Program-made: the position numbers and the translations under genes
Notes under the pieces: model-generated
Told to the model about the DNA's origin: nothing
Database searches by the model: none
The model's input: the letters and a program-made list of their open reading frames with translations, nothing else
From: Sandaracinaceae bacterium
Lineage (GTDB): Bacteria > Myxococcota_A > Polyangia > Polyangiales > Houyiibacteriaceae
Assembly (NCBI GenBank): GCA_016706685.1
Contig: JADJJE010000056.1
Location: forward strand, 123,946 to 187,945
DNA length: 64,000 nucleotides
Reading direction: 5' to 3'
Part shown: in pieces, positions 9,646 through 19,030 of the stretch
Layout of the letters: each line of letters begins with the position of its first letter
How positions within the stretch are numbered: position 1 is the stretch's first letter

Positions 9646-9664
9646 GCGCCGCCACGTGCGGCGC
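9646..9664. terminator. Perfect hairpin between convergent genes
   Basis: GCGCCGC at 9646-9652 pairs with GCGGCGC at 9658-9664 around a 5-nt loop, immediately after one stop codon and 4 nt before the stop of the opposite gene. It can end both transcripts. There is no T-tract. Confidence 0.55.
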
Positions 9665-9668
9665 GTGG

Positions 9669-11411
9669 TCAGCGGTTCTGCTCGAACACTTGGTAGAAGT
9701 ACTCGCCCGTGCCCGTGCGCGCGGTGACCTCGAGGGAGTAGTCGCCCGCGCGGTCGGTGCAGAAGCGCAGGTCGGGGAAGGCGTTGTGCGTGGTGTCTCG
9801 CGCCAGCTGCGACCCGCCGATGCTCAGGCTGGCGTCGATGTCGTGCACGCCGTCACCGCCCACGGTCAGGATGGACAGGCAGCGGCCGGCGGGCAGGTTG
9901 ATGGAGTGCCGCGCGGTGGCTCCCGACGCGCGCCAGCGGCCGTTCTCCGGCATGAAGTCCGCGCTGGGCTGGTAGCCGTCCACGTTCAGCAGCGACGTCA
10001 CCTCGGCGAGGCGCACGTAGATGAGACCGTTCAGGTTGAACGGGCCACGGGTGCCGCGCGGCCAGCGGTAGGCCGCGTAGCGGAACCCGCCGCCCCCGTT
10101 GGCCATGCGCACCTGGATGCGGCTCTCGCCCGAGCGCTCCGGGCACACGCGCACCACGGGGCGGGCGTCGGCCTCCACGTCGCGGTCGATGGCCTGCCCG
10201 CGCCCATCGAGCACGGCCAGGTCGAGGTCGCGCACGCCCGAGTCACCTACCGCGAGGATGGCGTAGCACTTGCCGCCCTCGAGGCTGATGCCGAAGTCCT
10301 GGGTCTGCCCCTGGGTGAGCTCGCCGGCCGCCGGCTCGCCGTAGTGCTCGTAGCCACGCGCCACCATGTCGGCGTCCAGCAGGCGGTAGTTGTCGTCGAG
10401 GCTCATGGCCGCCGTGGACACGCCCACCACGCTGCCGGTGGGGTTGGAGCCCACGGGCGCCACGGCCACACCGCTGCTGGCGTCAGGGCGCGCCCAGGCC
10501 GCCACGAACACCGCGCCCGCGCCATCGAACAGGCGCGCGCGCAGCGTGTAGGCGCCTGGCACGGGCGGGCAGAACTCCACGAAGCCATCACGCGCCGTGG
10601 CCTGGTCCACCACCAGATCGTTGCCGTTGCCGTCCACGATGAACACGTCGGTGTCCCCCGTGCCAGGGCCACCGAAGGTGCCGAACGCGTAGCAGTACCC
10701 GGCCTGCAAGTTGAGCGGGAAGTTGCGGTCCTCGCGGCTGCCCAGGCGCACACCCTGCGGCTGCGTCACGCTCTGGTAGCGCTGCGAGCGGAGCCGCGTG
10801 TCCACGGCGGCGACACGCGCCTGGGTGTCCCCGTCGAGCGTGGCGGCCTCCACCTGCGTGGCCGCGCCGTCTCCATAGAGAGCCGCGATGTTCGCCTGCT
10901 GGCTGCCGCGCTTCGCGTACACGGCGTAGTAGTACTCGCCGCTGCCGCGCACCATCTGGAGACGCACCACGTGGCGGCCGCGGCTGGCCGCGCAGATCTC
11001 CACCCACGGGTGGGCGTCGGGCTGGACGTTGTGGGCCACGGCCGCGCCGCGCGGGTCGATGACCACCATGTTGAGGTCGGTGCCGGGCGGGCTGACGGCC
11101 ACGGCCACGAAGCACTGCCCCGCGTCGGCGTCCAGCGCGTAGGCCACCAGGCCGTTCTGCGGCATGTTGCTGTTGTGCACGGCCGGGCCGGTGCGCACGT
11201 AGCTGCTGGACGTGAGGTGCGCCTCCACGCGCTCGAGCGCGTCACGCGGCGCGATGTCGTTGGCCGGCGCGGCCGTGCCGCCACCCACCGTGGCGCCTGC
11301 CGTGTACCCCGCGGGCCGCACCACCACTCGGGCGGGTTCGCGGCGGAAGAGGAAGCAGCCCGGGAGCACCAGACCGCAGAAGAGCGAGAGGAAGAGTGCG
11401 TGACGAAGCAT
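9669..11411 (-). CDS. Lipoprotein with four beta-sandwich repeats
   Basis: A 580-residue protein with a signal peptide and lipobox (LVLPGC). It is built from four copies of a roughly 110-130 residue unit, each with a Cys-containing 'G-x-C-Y/F' strand in the middle, a D-[LIV]-[DN]-[VLM] strand (TDLNMVVID, DTDVFIVDG, LDLAVLDG, IDASLSIGG), a second Cys near a [VF]-x-[FIV]-C motif, and a terminal aromatic YYYAVY-like strand. The pattern resembles the PPC (pre-peptidase C-terminal) beta-sandwich. A disulfide within each repeat is plausible. No catalytic domain accompanies the repeats, so an adhesive or ligand-binding envelope role is inferred. Confidence 0.75.
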   Translation of the reverse strand: MLRHALFLSLFCGLVLPGCFLFRREPARVVVRPAGYTAGATVGGGTAAPANDIAPRDALERVEAHLTSSSYVRTGPAVHNSNMPQNGLVAYALDADAGQCFVAVAVSPPGTDLNMVVIDPRGAAVAHNVQPDAHPWVEICAASRGRHVVRLQMVRGSGEYYYAVYAKRGSQQANIAALYGDGAATQVEAATLDGDTQARVAAVDTRLRSQRYQSVTQPQGVRLGSREDRNFPLNLQAGYCYAFGTFGGPGTGDTDVFIVDGNGNDLVVDQATARDGFVEFCPPVPGAYTLRARLFDGAGAVFVAAWARPDASSGVAVAPVGSNPTGSVVGVSTAAMSLDDNYRLLDADMVARGYEHYGEPAAGELTQGQTQDFGISLEGGKCYAILAVGDSGVRDLDLAVLDGRGQAIDRDVEADARPVVRVCPERSGESRIQVRMANGGGGFRYAAYRWPRGTRGPFNLNGLIYVRLAEVTSLLNVDGYQPSADFMPENGRWRASGATARHSINLPAGRCLSILTVGGDGVHDIDASLSIGGSQLARDTTHNAFPDLRFCTDRAGDYSLEVTARTGTGEYFYQVFEQNR

Positions 11412-11505
11412 CGATGACCTCGGCGGAGCCTACACCAGAAAGCGAATGACGAGTCGTAGCGCAATACGGCCGCACGTCAGCCGACAAGCGGCGGTGAGAC
11501 GCACC

Positions 11506-12177
11506 ATGCCGGCCCTTCATTCATCTGCCTCCCGGTTCCACTTCATCCCCTGGCTGCTGGTGAGCGCGTGGCTCGCCACCGGGTTGCCCCCCACGGATGC
11601 AGCCGCACAGGCCGGCCCGGGCGCACGTGCTGTGAACAACTCGGACACCACGGTGGGTGTTGAGCAGAGCGCCGAGGGAAGCGCTCCGGCCGCCGAGTGC
11701 GAGCTCGGGAGCGAGAGCCCGGAGTGCGCGCCGGATCAGCGCCTCGAACTGGACGCCGCGCGGCCTGCCCGGCGCTTTGCGAGCTACTCGGACCTCGTGG
11801 CCCTGGTGCGTGGTCGCGTCAGCCTGGGCCTCACGCTCTCGCCCTTCACAGGGGGCCCGCTGGCTCGCCTGCGGTTCGAAGCCGAGGTGATCACCCGGTT
11901 GCGCGGCCAGCGCGGGGTGGAGCTGACCGCGCGCGTGAGCGCGCTGCTGCTGGGCGAGGGCCTGGACGGCTTGTTCGTGGGGCTGACGGGCAGCTACCTC
12001 GCGCGTGTCCAGCCGGGGGGGCAGGTGCTGCTGGGCGCCGAGCTGGGCTACGCGCGCCACTTCGCCTCGCTCTACGTGTGCGCCGCCGCCGGGCTGAACG
12101 TTCTGGTCTGGGCGCGCGCGCCAGACCACCAGGTGGCCCCCAGCGTGCGGCTGCTGCTGGGACACGCGTTCTACTGA
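11506..12177 (+). CDS. Secreted/outer-membrane protein of unknown function
   Basis: A 223-residue protein with an N-terminal signal sequence (PWLLVSAWLATG to about residue 32), a short low-complexity acidic linker with two Cys, then alternating strands (VSLGLTLSPF, ARLRFEAEVITRL, GVELTARVSALLLG, FVGLTGSYLARV, VLLGAELGYARH, VRLLLGHAFY). The ending on an aromatic strand suggests a small outer-membrane beta-barrel. No family was recognised. ATG at 11446 in the same frame would add 20 residues before the signal peptide and is less likely. The last 7 nt overlap the convergent lipoprotein gene. Confidence 0.6.
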   Translation: MPALHSSASRFHFIPWLLVSAWLATGLPPTDAAAQAGPGARAVNNSDTTVGVEQSAEGSAPAAECELGSESPECAPDQRLELDAARPARRFASYSDLVALVRGRVSLGLTLSPFTGGPLARLRFEAEVITRLRGQRGVELTARVSALLLGEGLDGLFVGLTGSYLARVQPGGQVLLGAELGYARHFASLYVCAAAGLNVLVWARAPDHQVAPSVRLLLGHAFY

Positions 12178-12974
12178 GGCCGCTCGTAGGTGTTCATCAG
12201 CCGCACCAGCGCCTCGAAGAACGCGGGCTCGGTGCCGTCGAGCGAGCGGCGCAGCCAGAAGCCGACCGCCGTCTTGGTCACGTTGCCGTCGTAGCCGCCG
12301 TCGATCTCGGTTCCATCGAAGACCTCGTAGTCCGCGCGCCGGTGGTCGCAGTACATGGGGTTCATGAAGAAGAACCAGGGCTCCACGTAGTCCTGGGTGG
12401 CCCCCGTCGCGATGGCGTCGCGGTAGTCGCGCAGCTCGGCCTCGAAGCACTCGGGGTGGTCCGCCAGCTTCTCGTGGGTGGCGTGCATGATGCGCGCGAG
12501 GGGCCGCACGTACGTGTCGTAGTGCGCCTGCGTGGCGGCACGGAACGCGGGGTCGCTCACGGCGGGCACCGCATGGTCCGAGAGGAACTGCACGAACGCG
12601 GGGTTGTAGTGGCCGAAGTCGCTTCTGGCGGTGAAGTCGAGGCCTTGTGTGTGAGGGCCGCTCACGAAGGGGCGCAGCCCCGACGCCGACACGATGCGCT
12701 CGAAGCTCACCAGCGAGAACAGGTGGCAAGCGAAGATGCGCGCGCCACCGTTGGGGAAGTAGTCGTACTGGTCGTCACAGGTGTTGGTGGTGGTGTCGAG
12801 AGCGCTCCAGACCTCGCGGGCCAACGCCACGGCGCGGCCGTCGAGTGACCGAGTGCTGCTGCTGCCTCCGCTGGACACGGGCGCCGAGGTGGGTGCCACC
12901 GTGGCCGCGCCGCCGCAGCCCAGCAGGGCGAGCAGACAGCCCAGCGCGGGCAAGCCACCTCGAGCGTGGGTCAC
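12171..12974 (-). CDS. Lipoprotein following TRAP permease, unknown function
   Basis: A 267-residue lipoprotein with lipobox LLALLGC, then a Ser-rich linker and a compact domain containing several conserved-looking motifs (TCDDQYDYFPNGGARIFACH, HYNPAFVQFL, PWFFFMNPMYCDHRRADY). Three or more Cys could form disulfides. I do not recognise the family. Its ATG overlaps the stop of the TRAP large-permease gene by 4 nt, so it is co-translated with the transporter. It is not a typical DctP (about 330 residues, periplasmic-binding fold), but the context makes an accessory or receptor role worth testing. Confidence 0.7.
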   Translation of the reverse strand: MTHARGGLPALGCLLALLGCGGAATVAPTSAPVSSGGSSSTRSLDGRAVALAREVWSALDTTTNTCDDQYDYFPNGGARIFACHLFSLVSFERIVSASGLRPFVSGPHTQGLDFTARSDFGHYNPAFVQFLSDHAVPAVSDPAFRAATQAHYDTYVRPLARIMHATHEKLADHPECFEAELRDYRDAIATGATQDYVEPWFFFMNPMYCDHRRADYEVFDGTEIDGGYDGNVTKTAVGFWLRRSLDGTEPAFFEALVRLMNTYERPQ

Positions 12975-14539
12975 GGCGCGCCCTCGAGCGCGTCCAGGTC
13001 TTCCGTGCCGCCGTCTTCGAGGTCGTCCAGGTCGTCGAGACCGTCCTCGCCCTCGAGGTCGTCCAGGTCGTCGAGACCGTCTTCGCCCTCGAGGTCGTCC
13101 AGGTTCAGGGGCTCGTCGTCTTCGCCTTCGAGGTCGTCCAGGTCGAGCGGCTCTTCGCCCTCGAGGTCGTCCAGGCTGTCGCCGCTGTCATCGTGCGCGG
13201 CACCGGTGTCGGGCGCAGCGTCAGGGTCTTCCATGGCGTGCATGCTGGCCGACGGCACGTAGCCCATGCGCTCCGGCAGCCACATGGAGAGCTTCTCGCC
13301 ATAGGTGGTGATGAGCAGGGCGATGATCAGCAGCCCGATGAAGGGCAACACCGCGCGGTACAGCTGCGTCACCGGCTTGTTGAAGCGGAAGCTGGAGATG
13401 AACAGGTTGAGCCCCACCGGCGGCGTCATGTACCCGATCTCGAGATTGAGGAGGAACACGATGCCGAGGTGCACGGGGTCCACACCGAAGCGGGTGGCGA
13501 TGGGCACGATGAGCGGCACCACCACCACGATGGCGCTGAAGATGTCCATCAGCATGCCCACGATGAGCAGGAACACGTTCAGCAGCAGCAGGAACGCGAG
13601 CTTGCTGTCGATGAACGCGCTCATGGCGTCCAGGATGAGGAAGGGCACGCGCGCCTGGATGAGGAACGACGTGAAGCCCACCGCCGTGGCCAGGATGATG
13701 AGGATGGCGCCCACCAGCGTCATGGACTCGCGGATGATGCGCGGCAGGTCGTTGCGGAACGAGACGTCCTTGTAGACCCACACCTCGATGATGAGCACGT
13801 AGAGCGCCGTGAAGGCGGCCGCCTCGTGGATGCGCAGGGTGCCCGTCATGATGCCGCCGAGCAGCGCCACCGGGAGCAGCACCTCCCACTTGGTCTCCCA
13901 GAGCGCCTGCATGGCGTCCTTCATGACGAAGGGCGTGCGCGGCATCTTGGTGGAGACGCCCACGAACACCGCGTAGACGCCGATGGCGATGAGCGTGACC
14001 ACACCGGGGATGATGCCGGCCATGAACAGATACTCGATCTGCACGCCGGCCACGACGCCATAGATGATGATGGGCAGGCTGGGCGGGAACAGCAGGCCGA
14101 GCGAGCCACCCGTGGTCACGAGGCCGAGCGAGAAGCGCTCTGGGTAGCGGTCGGCGATCATGGCCGGATACAGCAGGCCACCGATGGCCACGATGGTGAT
14201 GCCGCTGCCGCCCGTGAAGGTGGTGAAGAACGCGGACGCCATGAGGCACACGATGGCGAGGCCACCGGGCATCCAGCCGAGCCACGCTCGGGACATGTTC
14301 ACGAGCCGGCGCGGGGTCCCCGACTCGGCCATGAGGTAGCCGGCGAAGGTGAAGAGCGGGATGGTGACGAGCAGCGGCGAGTTGGCGAACTTCTCGCTGA
14401 AGACGTCGTTGGTGGCACCCGTGATGGGCGTGTCGGGCATCTCCGAGAAGAGCAGCATGGCGGCCGCCCCGAAGATGGCGAAGAGCGGCGCGCCGAGGAG
14501 CGCGAGGCCCAGGAGGAAGAGGATGATCCAGAGGTCCAT
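12971..14539 (-). CDS. TRAP transporter large permease (DctM type) with acidic repeat tail
   Basis: The 522-residue product has a DctM-type membrane domain of about 12 hydrophobic segments over residues 1-425, including GGSGITIVAIGGLLYPAM, SLGLLFPPSLPIIIYG and TPPVGLNLFI motifs typical of the 12-TM TRAP subunit. It would use a sodium gradient to import an organic acid or similar solute with a small permease and a binding protein. From about residue 432 a 90-residue highly acidic tail carries four DDLEGE repeats plus a degenerate one, which is not part of ordinary DctM proteins. The gene lies 1 nt after the DctQ gene and overlaps a lipoprotein gene. No DctP-like gene is seen nearby. Confidence 0.9.
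   Translation of the reverse strand: MDLWIILFLLGLALLGAPLFAIFGAAAMLLFSEMPDTPITGATNDVFSEKFANSPLLVTIPLFTFAGYLMAESGTPRRLVNMSRAWLGWMPGGLAIVCLMASAFFTTFTGGSGITIVAIGGLLYPAMIADRYPERFSLGLVTTGGSLGLLFPPSLPIIIYGVVAGVQIEYLFMAGIIPGVVTLIAIGVYAVFVGVSTKMPRTPFVMKDAMQALWETKWEVLLPVALLGGIMTGTLRIHEAAAFTALYVLIIEVWVYKDVSFRNDLPRIIRESMTLVGAILIILATAVGFTSFLIQARVPFLILDAMSAFIDSKLAFLLLLNVFLLIVGMLMDIFSAIVVVVPLIVPIATRFGVDPVHLGIVFLLNLEIGYMTPPVGLNLFISSFRFNKPVTQLYRAVLPFIGLLIIALLITTYGEKLSMWLPERMGYVPSASMHAMEDPDAAPDTGAAHDDSGDSLDDLEGEEPLDLDDLEGEDDEPLNLDDLEGEDGLDDLDDLEGEDGLDDLDDLEDGGTEDLDALEGAP
13013..13175 (-). repeat. Tandem repeat encoding the acidic DDLEGE tail of the TRAP permease
   Basis: Imperfect tandem units based on a 36-nt period (12 codons, two near-identical copies) and shorter derivatives fall inside the permease reading frame and encode Asp/Glu/Leu-rich residues. 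Copy number could vary by slippage without shifting frame, since the visible unit lengths are multiples of three. Confidence 0.75.
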
Positions 14540-14540
14540 C

Positions 14541-15266
14541 TCAGGCCTTCCCGTCCGTGCTGGGGGTGGCGCTGGCGGCTGCGGCGGCGGCGGCGGCTGC
14601 GGCGGCGGCGTGGGGATCCGGCTCGCCGCCCTTCGGGATGCTCAGGAACGAAGCCACGCCCTTGATGAAGAAGCGGATGGCCATGAACATGAACATGGTG
14701 GGCACGATCAGGTCGAGCGCAGCCTCGGGCGTGGCCACCGGGACGTTGAGCGAGGCGAGGACGCCCCGGATGCTGCAGAAGATGTCGGGGCGCACCAGGT
14801 CGCCGATCAGGGCGCTGGCGGGCGCGTCACAGATATGCGCGCGGCCGGCGTCCAGGATGACCTCGTAGTCGAGCGGCACCTCGCTCGCGTTGTTGAGGAT
14901 GGTGCGCATGATCACGCGCCCGTAGTAGACGCAGATGATGCCCACCGTGACGCCGATGATGCCGCGCATGGCCGCGCGCACCTTGGGCGGCGACAGGCGC
15001 GGGAGGATGTCGATGGCGATGTGCTTCTCGTCGTGTGTGGCCAAGGACGCGCCCAAGAAGGCGAGCCAGAGCGTGCCCTTCATGAGGAACGGGTCTGCCC
15101 AGGCGATCGACGGCAGCGCGTTGCTGGCCCACACCATCCCCATGTCGGAGCAGTTGCGGAGCACGGCTTGGGCGCTGGCGACGACGATCATCGCCAGCAG
15201 CACGGTCGCGGTCAGGGCGGCTTCGCCGCGCGCCAGCCCTTCGTCGATTCGGCGCAGTATGGTCAC
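14541..15266 (-). CDS. TRAP transporter small permease (DctQ type)
   Basis: A 241-residue membrane protein with an N-terminal membrane helix, the conserved WLAFLGASLATHDEKHIAIDIL segment of DctQ proteins, and further helices (GIIGVTVGIICVYYG; LIVPTMFMFMAIRFFI), giving the usual four spans. An extra soluble insert (about residues 120-180, with three Cys) and a C-terminal run of about 13 alanines are unusual. It partners the DctM subunit encoded one base downstream. The start ATG has GGAG upstream (CGGAGGA at about 15272 on the minus strand). Confidence 0.85.
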   Translation of the reverse strand: MTILRRIDEGLARGEAALTATVLLAMIVVASAQAVLRNCSDMGMVWASNALPSIAWADPFLMKGTLWLAFLGASLATHDEKHIAIDILPRLSPPKVRAAMRGIIGVTVGIICVYYGRVIMRTILNNASEVPLDYEVILDAGRAHICDAPASALIGDLVRPDIFCSIRGVLASLNVPVATPEAALDLIVPTMFMFMAIRFFIKGVASFLSIPKGGEPDPHAAAAAAAAAAAASATPSTDGKA

Positions 15267-15369
15267 GGAGTCCTCCGGGGAAGTTTCGGGCGCGCACGGT
15301 GACGCGAGCGCGGGAGGCTATCAAGTCGCGGCGCCGCGCGAAACACCGGCGTAACATGCGACCGTTCGG

Positions 15370-16767
15370 TCAGGGCTCCGCGGACGCGAAGCCGAGTTGC
15401 TCGGGGAGCGCGGCAGGAGGAAGGCCGGCTCGCAGGGCGGTGACGGCTTGGGCAAAGCCGCGGTCTCCCGAGCGAGCCACGAGCTGCTCGATGGCGAGGC
15501 GGGCGCGCGCGTAGGCGGCACCTGCCGTGGTGCCATCGCTGCCGAGGCCGAGGTCGCGGTCGATGCTCTGAAGCTCTGTTGACGTGAGCGGCGCGCTCCC
15601 TCGTGTGGCGTTGGGGTCGAAGGGCTCCTCGGCGAAGCGCTGCGCCAGGCCCTCTTGCAGCCAGCGCGGCGCGAGCGGGGTGAGGAAGTCGAGCTGGGCG
15701 TGCAGGGCCTCGTGGCGCGCGCTGCGCAGGAGCGTGGCGTCCAGCTGCTGGCCCACCAGGACCACGTGCAGGACGCCGTCGTAGAACGCCTGGGACCAAG
15801 AGGTGCCGCAGGTGGCCGCGCTGAAGTCGTCGAGGGAGGCGTGGACCCACACCACCAAGCGGGGGCGAGCCGGCCCACCCAACAGGCGCGCCGCGGCGTC
15901 GAGGTCGGCTCGCACGGCGCGGGCGAGCTGCGTCGAGGCGTCGTCCGGCAGAGACGAAGCGGCCCACACCGTGATGCCCGAGAGCTCGCTGCGGTGGAGC
16001 GCGGAGAGAGCGAGCTGAGTGGCCTCGGCCCGCTCGCGCAGCGCTGCGCCCAGCGGTGGGTCCTGCGCCGCCGGGCCTGCTGGGGGCAACGCGTTCAGCG
16101 CGGCGAGGGCTGCGGCCGCGTCGCCTTCGCGCGTGGCCGCTCGGGCGAGCGCCAGCAGCAGCGCCGGGTCGCGCGCTCCGGCCGCAAACGCCTCGTCCAG
16201 CAGGGCACGCCGGCCGCCACGCTCCGGCACCAGCAGCGCCTCGATCCACGGGATGGCCGCGTCACCCGGAAGCCAGCCACGCGCCTGCGCGAGCAGCGCC
16301 ACCACGCGCGCGTTCGACCCGGGTGGAGGCGCCGCGTCAGTGGCCACCAGCGCAGCCAGCGTGGCATCCACGGGCAGCGTGGGGTCCGCGGCGAAGTCGG
16401 CACGGGCATCGTGCAGCGCCAAGAGCGCCATGCTGCTGGTGCGGTCCTGCAGCAGCGCCTCGAGCGCGCCTCGCGCGGCGGGCGACACGTCCGTGCGCGT
16501 GAGCCAGGCGCGCGCGCGGCCCTCGAACGACGTCACGCGGGCGTGCAGCGGAGCCCCCAGATCGAGCGCGCCGCGCTCTGCATCGAGGCGCTGGCACAGG
16601 GTGGTCGCGCGGGGCTCGGGGGCAGGGTCAGCAACGGTCGGCGGGGGGTCGCGCCGCACGGGCCGGGGGGCAGGCAATGGACCCACCGCCGGAGCCGCGC
16701 CGCGGTCGCAGGCGAGCGCGGTGAGCAGCAGAAGCGCGGCGAGCGGCAGGTGGAATCGGGGCAGCAC
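15370..16767 (-). CDS. HExxH metallopeptidase-like lipoprotein with TPR-like helices
   Basis: The 465-residue protein has a lipobox (LLTALAC), a Pro-rich linker, a long Ala-rich helical region (about 60-260) resembling TPR arrays, and a C-terminal gluzincin-like domain. The zinc motif HEALH lies at residues 352-356, and WLQEGLAQ about 20 residues later supplies the third ligand Glu, as in the peptidase MA family. It should sit in the envelope. A hydrophobic strand (LVVWVHASL) precedes the zinc site as expected. Substrate is unknown. It is divergent from an acyl-CoA dehydrogenase and upstream of the TRAP operon, about 100 nt apart. Confidence 0.8.
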   Translation of the reverse strand: MLPRFHLPLAALLLLTALACDRGAAPAVGPLPAPRPVRRDPPPTVADPAPEPRATTLCQRLDAERGALDLGAPLHARVTSFEGRARAWLTRTDVSPAARGALEALLQDRTSSMALLALHDARADFAADPTLPVDATLAALVATDAAPPPGSNARVVALLAQARGWLPGDAAIPWIEALLVPERGGRRALLDEAFAAGARDPALLLALARAATREGDAAAALAALNALPPAGPAAQDPPLGAALRERAEATQLALSALHRSELSGITVWAASSLPDDASTQLARAVRADLDAAARLLGGPARPRLVVWVHASLDDFSAATCGTSWSQAFYDGVLHVVLVGQQLDATLLRSARHEALHAQLDFLTPLAPRWLQEGLAQRFAEEPFDPNATRGSAPLTSTELQSIDRDLGLGSDGTTAGAAYARARLAIEQLVARSGDRGFAQAVTALRAGLPPAALPEQLGFASAEP

Positions 16768-16880
16768 ACGGGCACACTAGCGCGGCCTCGCGACCCGCGT
16801 GAACGCATACAACGTACACGTACCGCCCCCCTCGCCCATGGGCTATGGTCCCTGCCCGTTCGACCCCCACGGAGAGTGAC

Positions 16881-18029
<1,149 letters not shown>

Positions 18030-18058
18030 TACCTCGCTCGGGGTCGGCTGCGCGGAGC

Positions 18059-19030
18059 GTGGCCCGGGCGCTCTGCGCGCTCGGGCTCTTCTGCGCGCTG
18101 GGCGCGGCAGCAGGCCTCGGTGCCCGCGTGGCCACCGCCCAAGCCGGCCTCGTGTTCCCGGGGGGAAGCGTCACGCACGAGGCGCTGCTCGGGCGCTTGC
18201 GCAGTGAGGCCATCACGCAGGTGCGGCCGGTGGGCACCACGTCGGTGGTGCTGCGGGTGCGCAGCGGTGAGCTGACCCTCGGCGCCTATCGCCCGGCGGC
18301 CAGCACGCACCCGCGCGGGCACCTGCACGAGATCGCCGCCTACCGCGTGGCCGAGCTGCTGGGCCTCGACAACGTGCCCCCCACGGTGAGCCGGGTGGTG
18401 TCCACCAACGAGCTGCAGCGCACCCTCGACCCCAATTTCGAGGACCGCTGGCCCGACCTGCGCCAGCGCATGACCGCCGACGGCGAGGGCCGCGTGCGCG
18501 GGTCGATGACCTACTGGATCCCGGAGATGCGCGAGCTGGGCCTCGACCAGCCCGACGCGCTGCGCGAGTGGTCCGCCAAGCTGCGCCAGGGCTCGCGCAT
18601 GGAGAGCAGCGATTACCCGCTCACGCTGCTGCGCGACCTGTCCAACTGCGTGCTGTTCGACTACCTGATCGGCAACACCGACCGCTTCAGCGGCGCCAAC
18701 GTGCAGGGCCTCGCAGACCGCTCGCGGCTCTTCATCCGCGACCACAACCTGGCCTTCTTCTCCGAGCTGACGCCCACGCGCCGCGACCGGCTGAGCGCCG
18801 CGCTCGAGCGGTCCCAGCGCTTCTCGCGCCGCACCGTGCAGCAGCTCACGGGCATGACGCGGGCGTCACTCGAGGCCGCCCTCGCGCGTGACCCGCTGCA
18901 CACGCAGGCCACGCCGCTGCTGGTGGCGTCCCAGGTGGACGCGCTGTTCGCGCGGCGCAGCACCCTGCTGTCGTATGTGGGGGCGCTCATCGACGAGCAC
19001 GGGGCCGACGCGGTGCTGGTGTTCGAGTAG
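18059..19030 (+). CDS. Secreted FAM20C/PI-kinase-fold-like protein
   Basis: A 323-residue protein with a signal peptide (about 1-28). It shows a collinear set of motifs of the atypical kinase superclade that includes FAM20C, PI3/4-kinases and HipA: a YRP motif (77-79, where active enzymes usually have Lys), an HEIAAYRVAELLGL helix with Glu91, a VPPTV strand, the catalytic-loop-like DYLIGNTDR (201-209) and a metal-binding-loop-like RDHNLAFF (227-234). FAM20C has DYLTGNMDR and a DNG motif at the equivalent places. It would act outside the cytoplasm. The GTG start is inferred, since no ATG gives the signal peptide. It lies 29 nt after an acyl-CoA dehydrogenase gene. Confidence 0.7.
   Translation: MARALCALGLFCALGAAAGLGARVATAQAGLVFPGGSVTHEALLGRLRSEAITQVRPVGTTSVVLRVRSGELTLGAYRPAASTHPRGHLHEIAAYRVAELLGLDNVPPTVSRVVSTNELQRTLDPNFEDRWPDLRQRMTADGEGRVRGSMTYWIPEMRELGLDQPDALREWSAKLRQGSRMESSDYPLTLLRDLSNCVLFDYLIGNTDRFSGANVQGLADRSRLFIRDHNLAFFSELTPTRRDRLSAALERSQRFSRRTVQQLTGMTRASLEAALARDPLHTQATPLLVASQVDALFARRSTLLSYVGALIDEHGADAVLVFE

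Noticed and set aside
9690..11417. 575-codon plus-strand frame opposite the four-repeat lipoprotein
   Set aside because: Composition typical of antisense shadows; the minus strand has signal peptide and internal repeats.
12995..13180. Short direct repeats at the end of the TRAP permease that could be read as a CRISPR-like array
   Set aside because: Repeats are imperfect, without unique spacers, and lie in frame inside a coding sequence as the DDLEGE tail.
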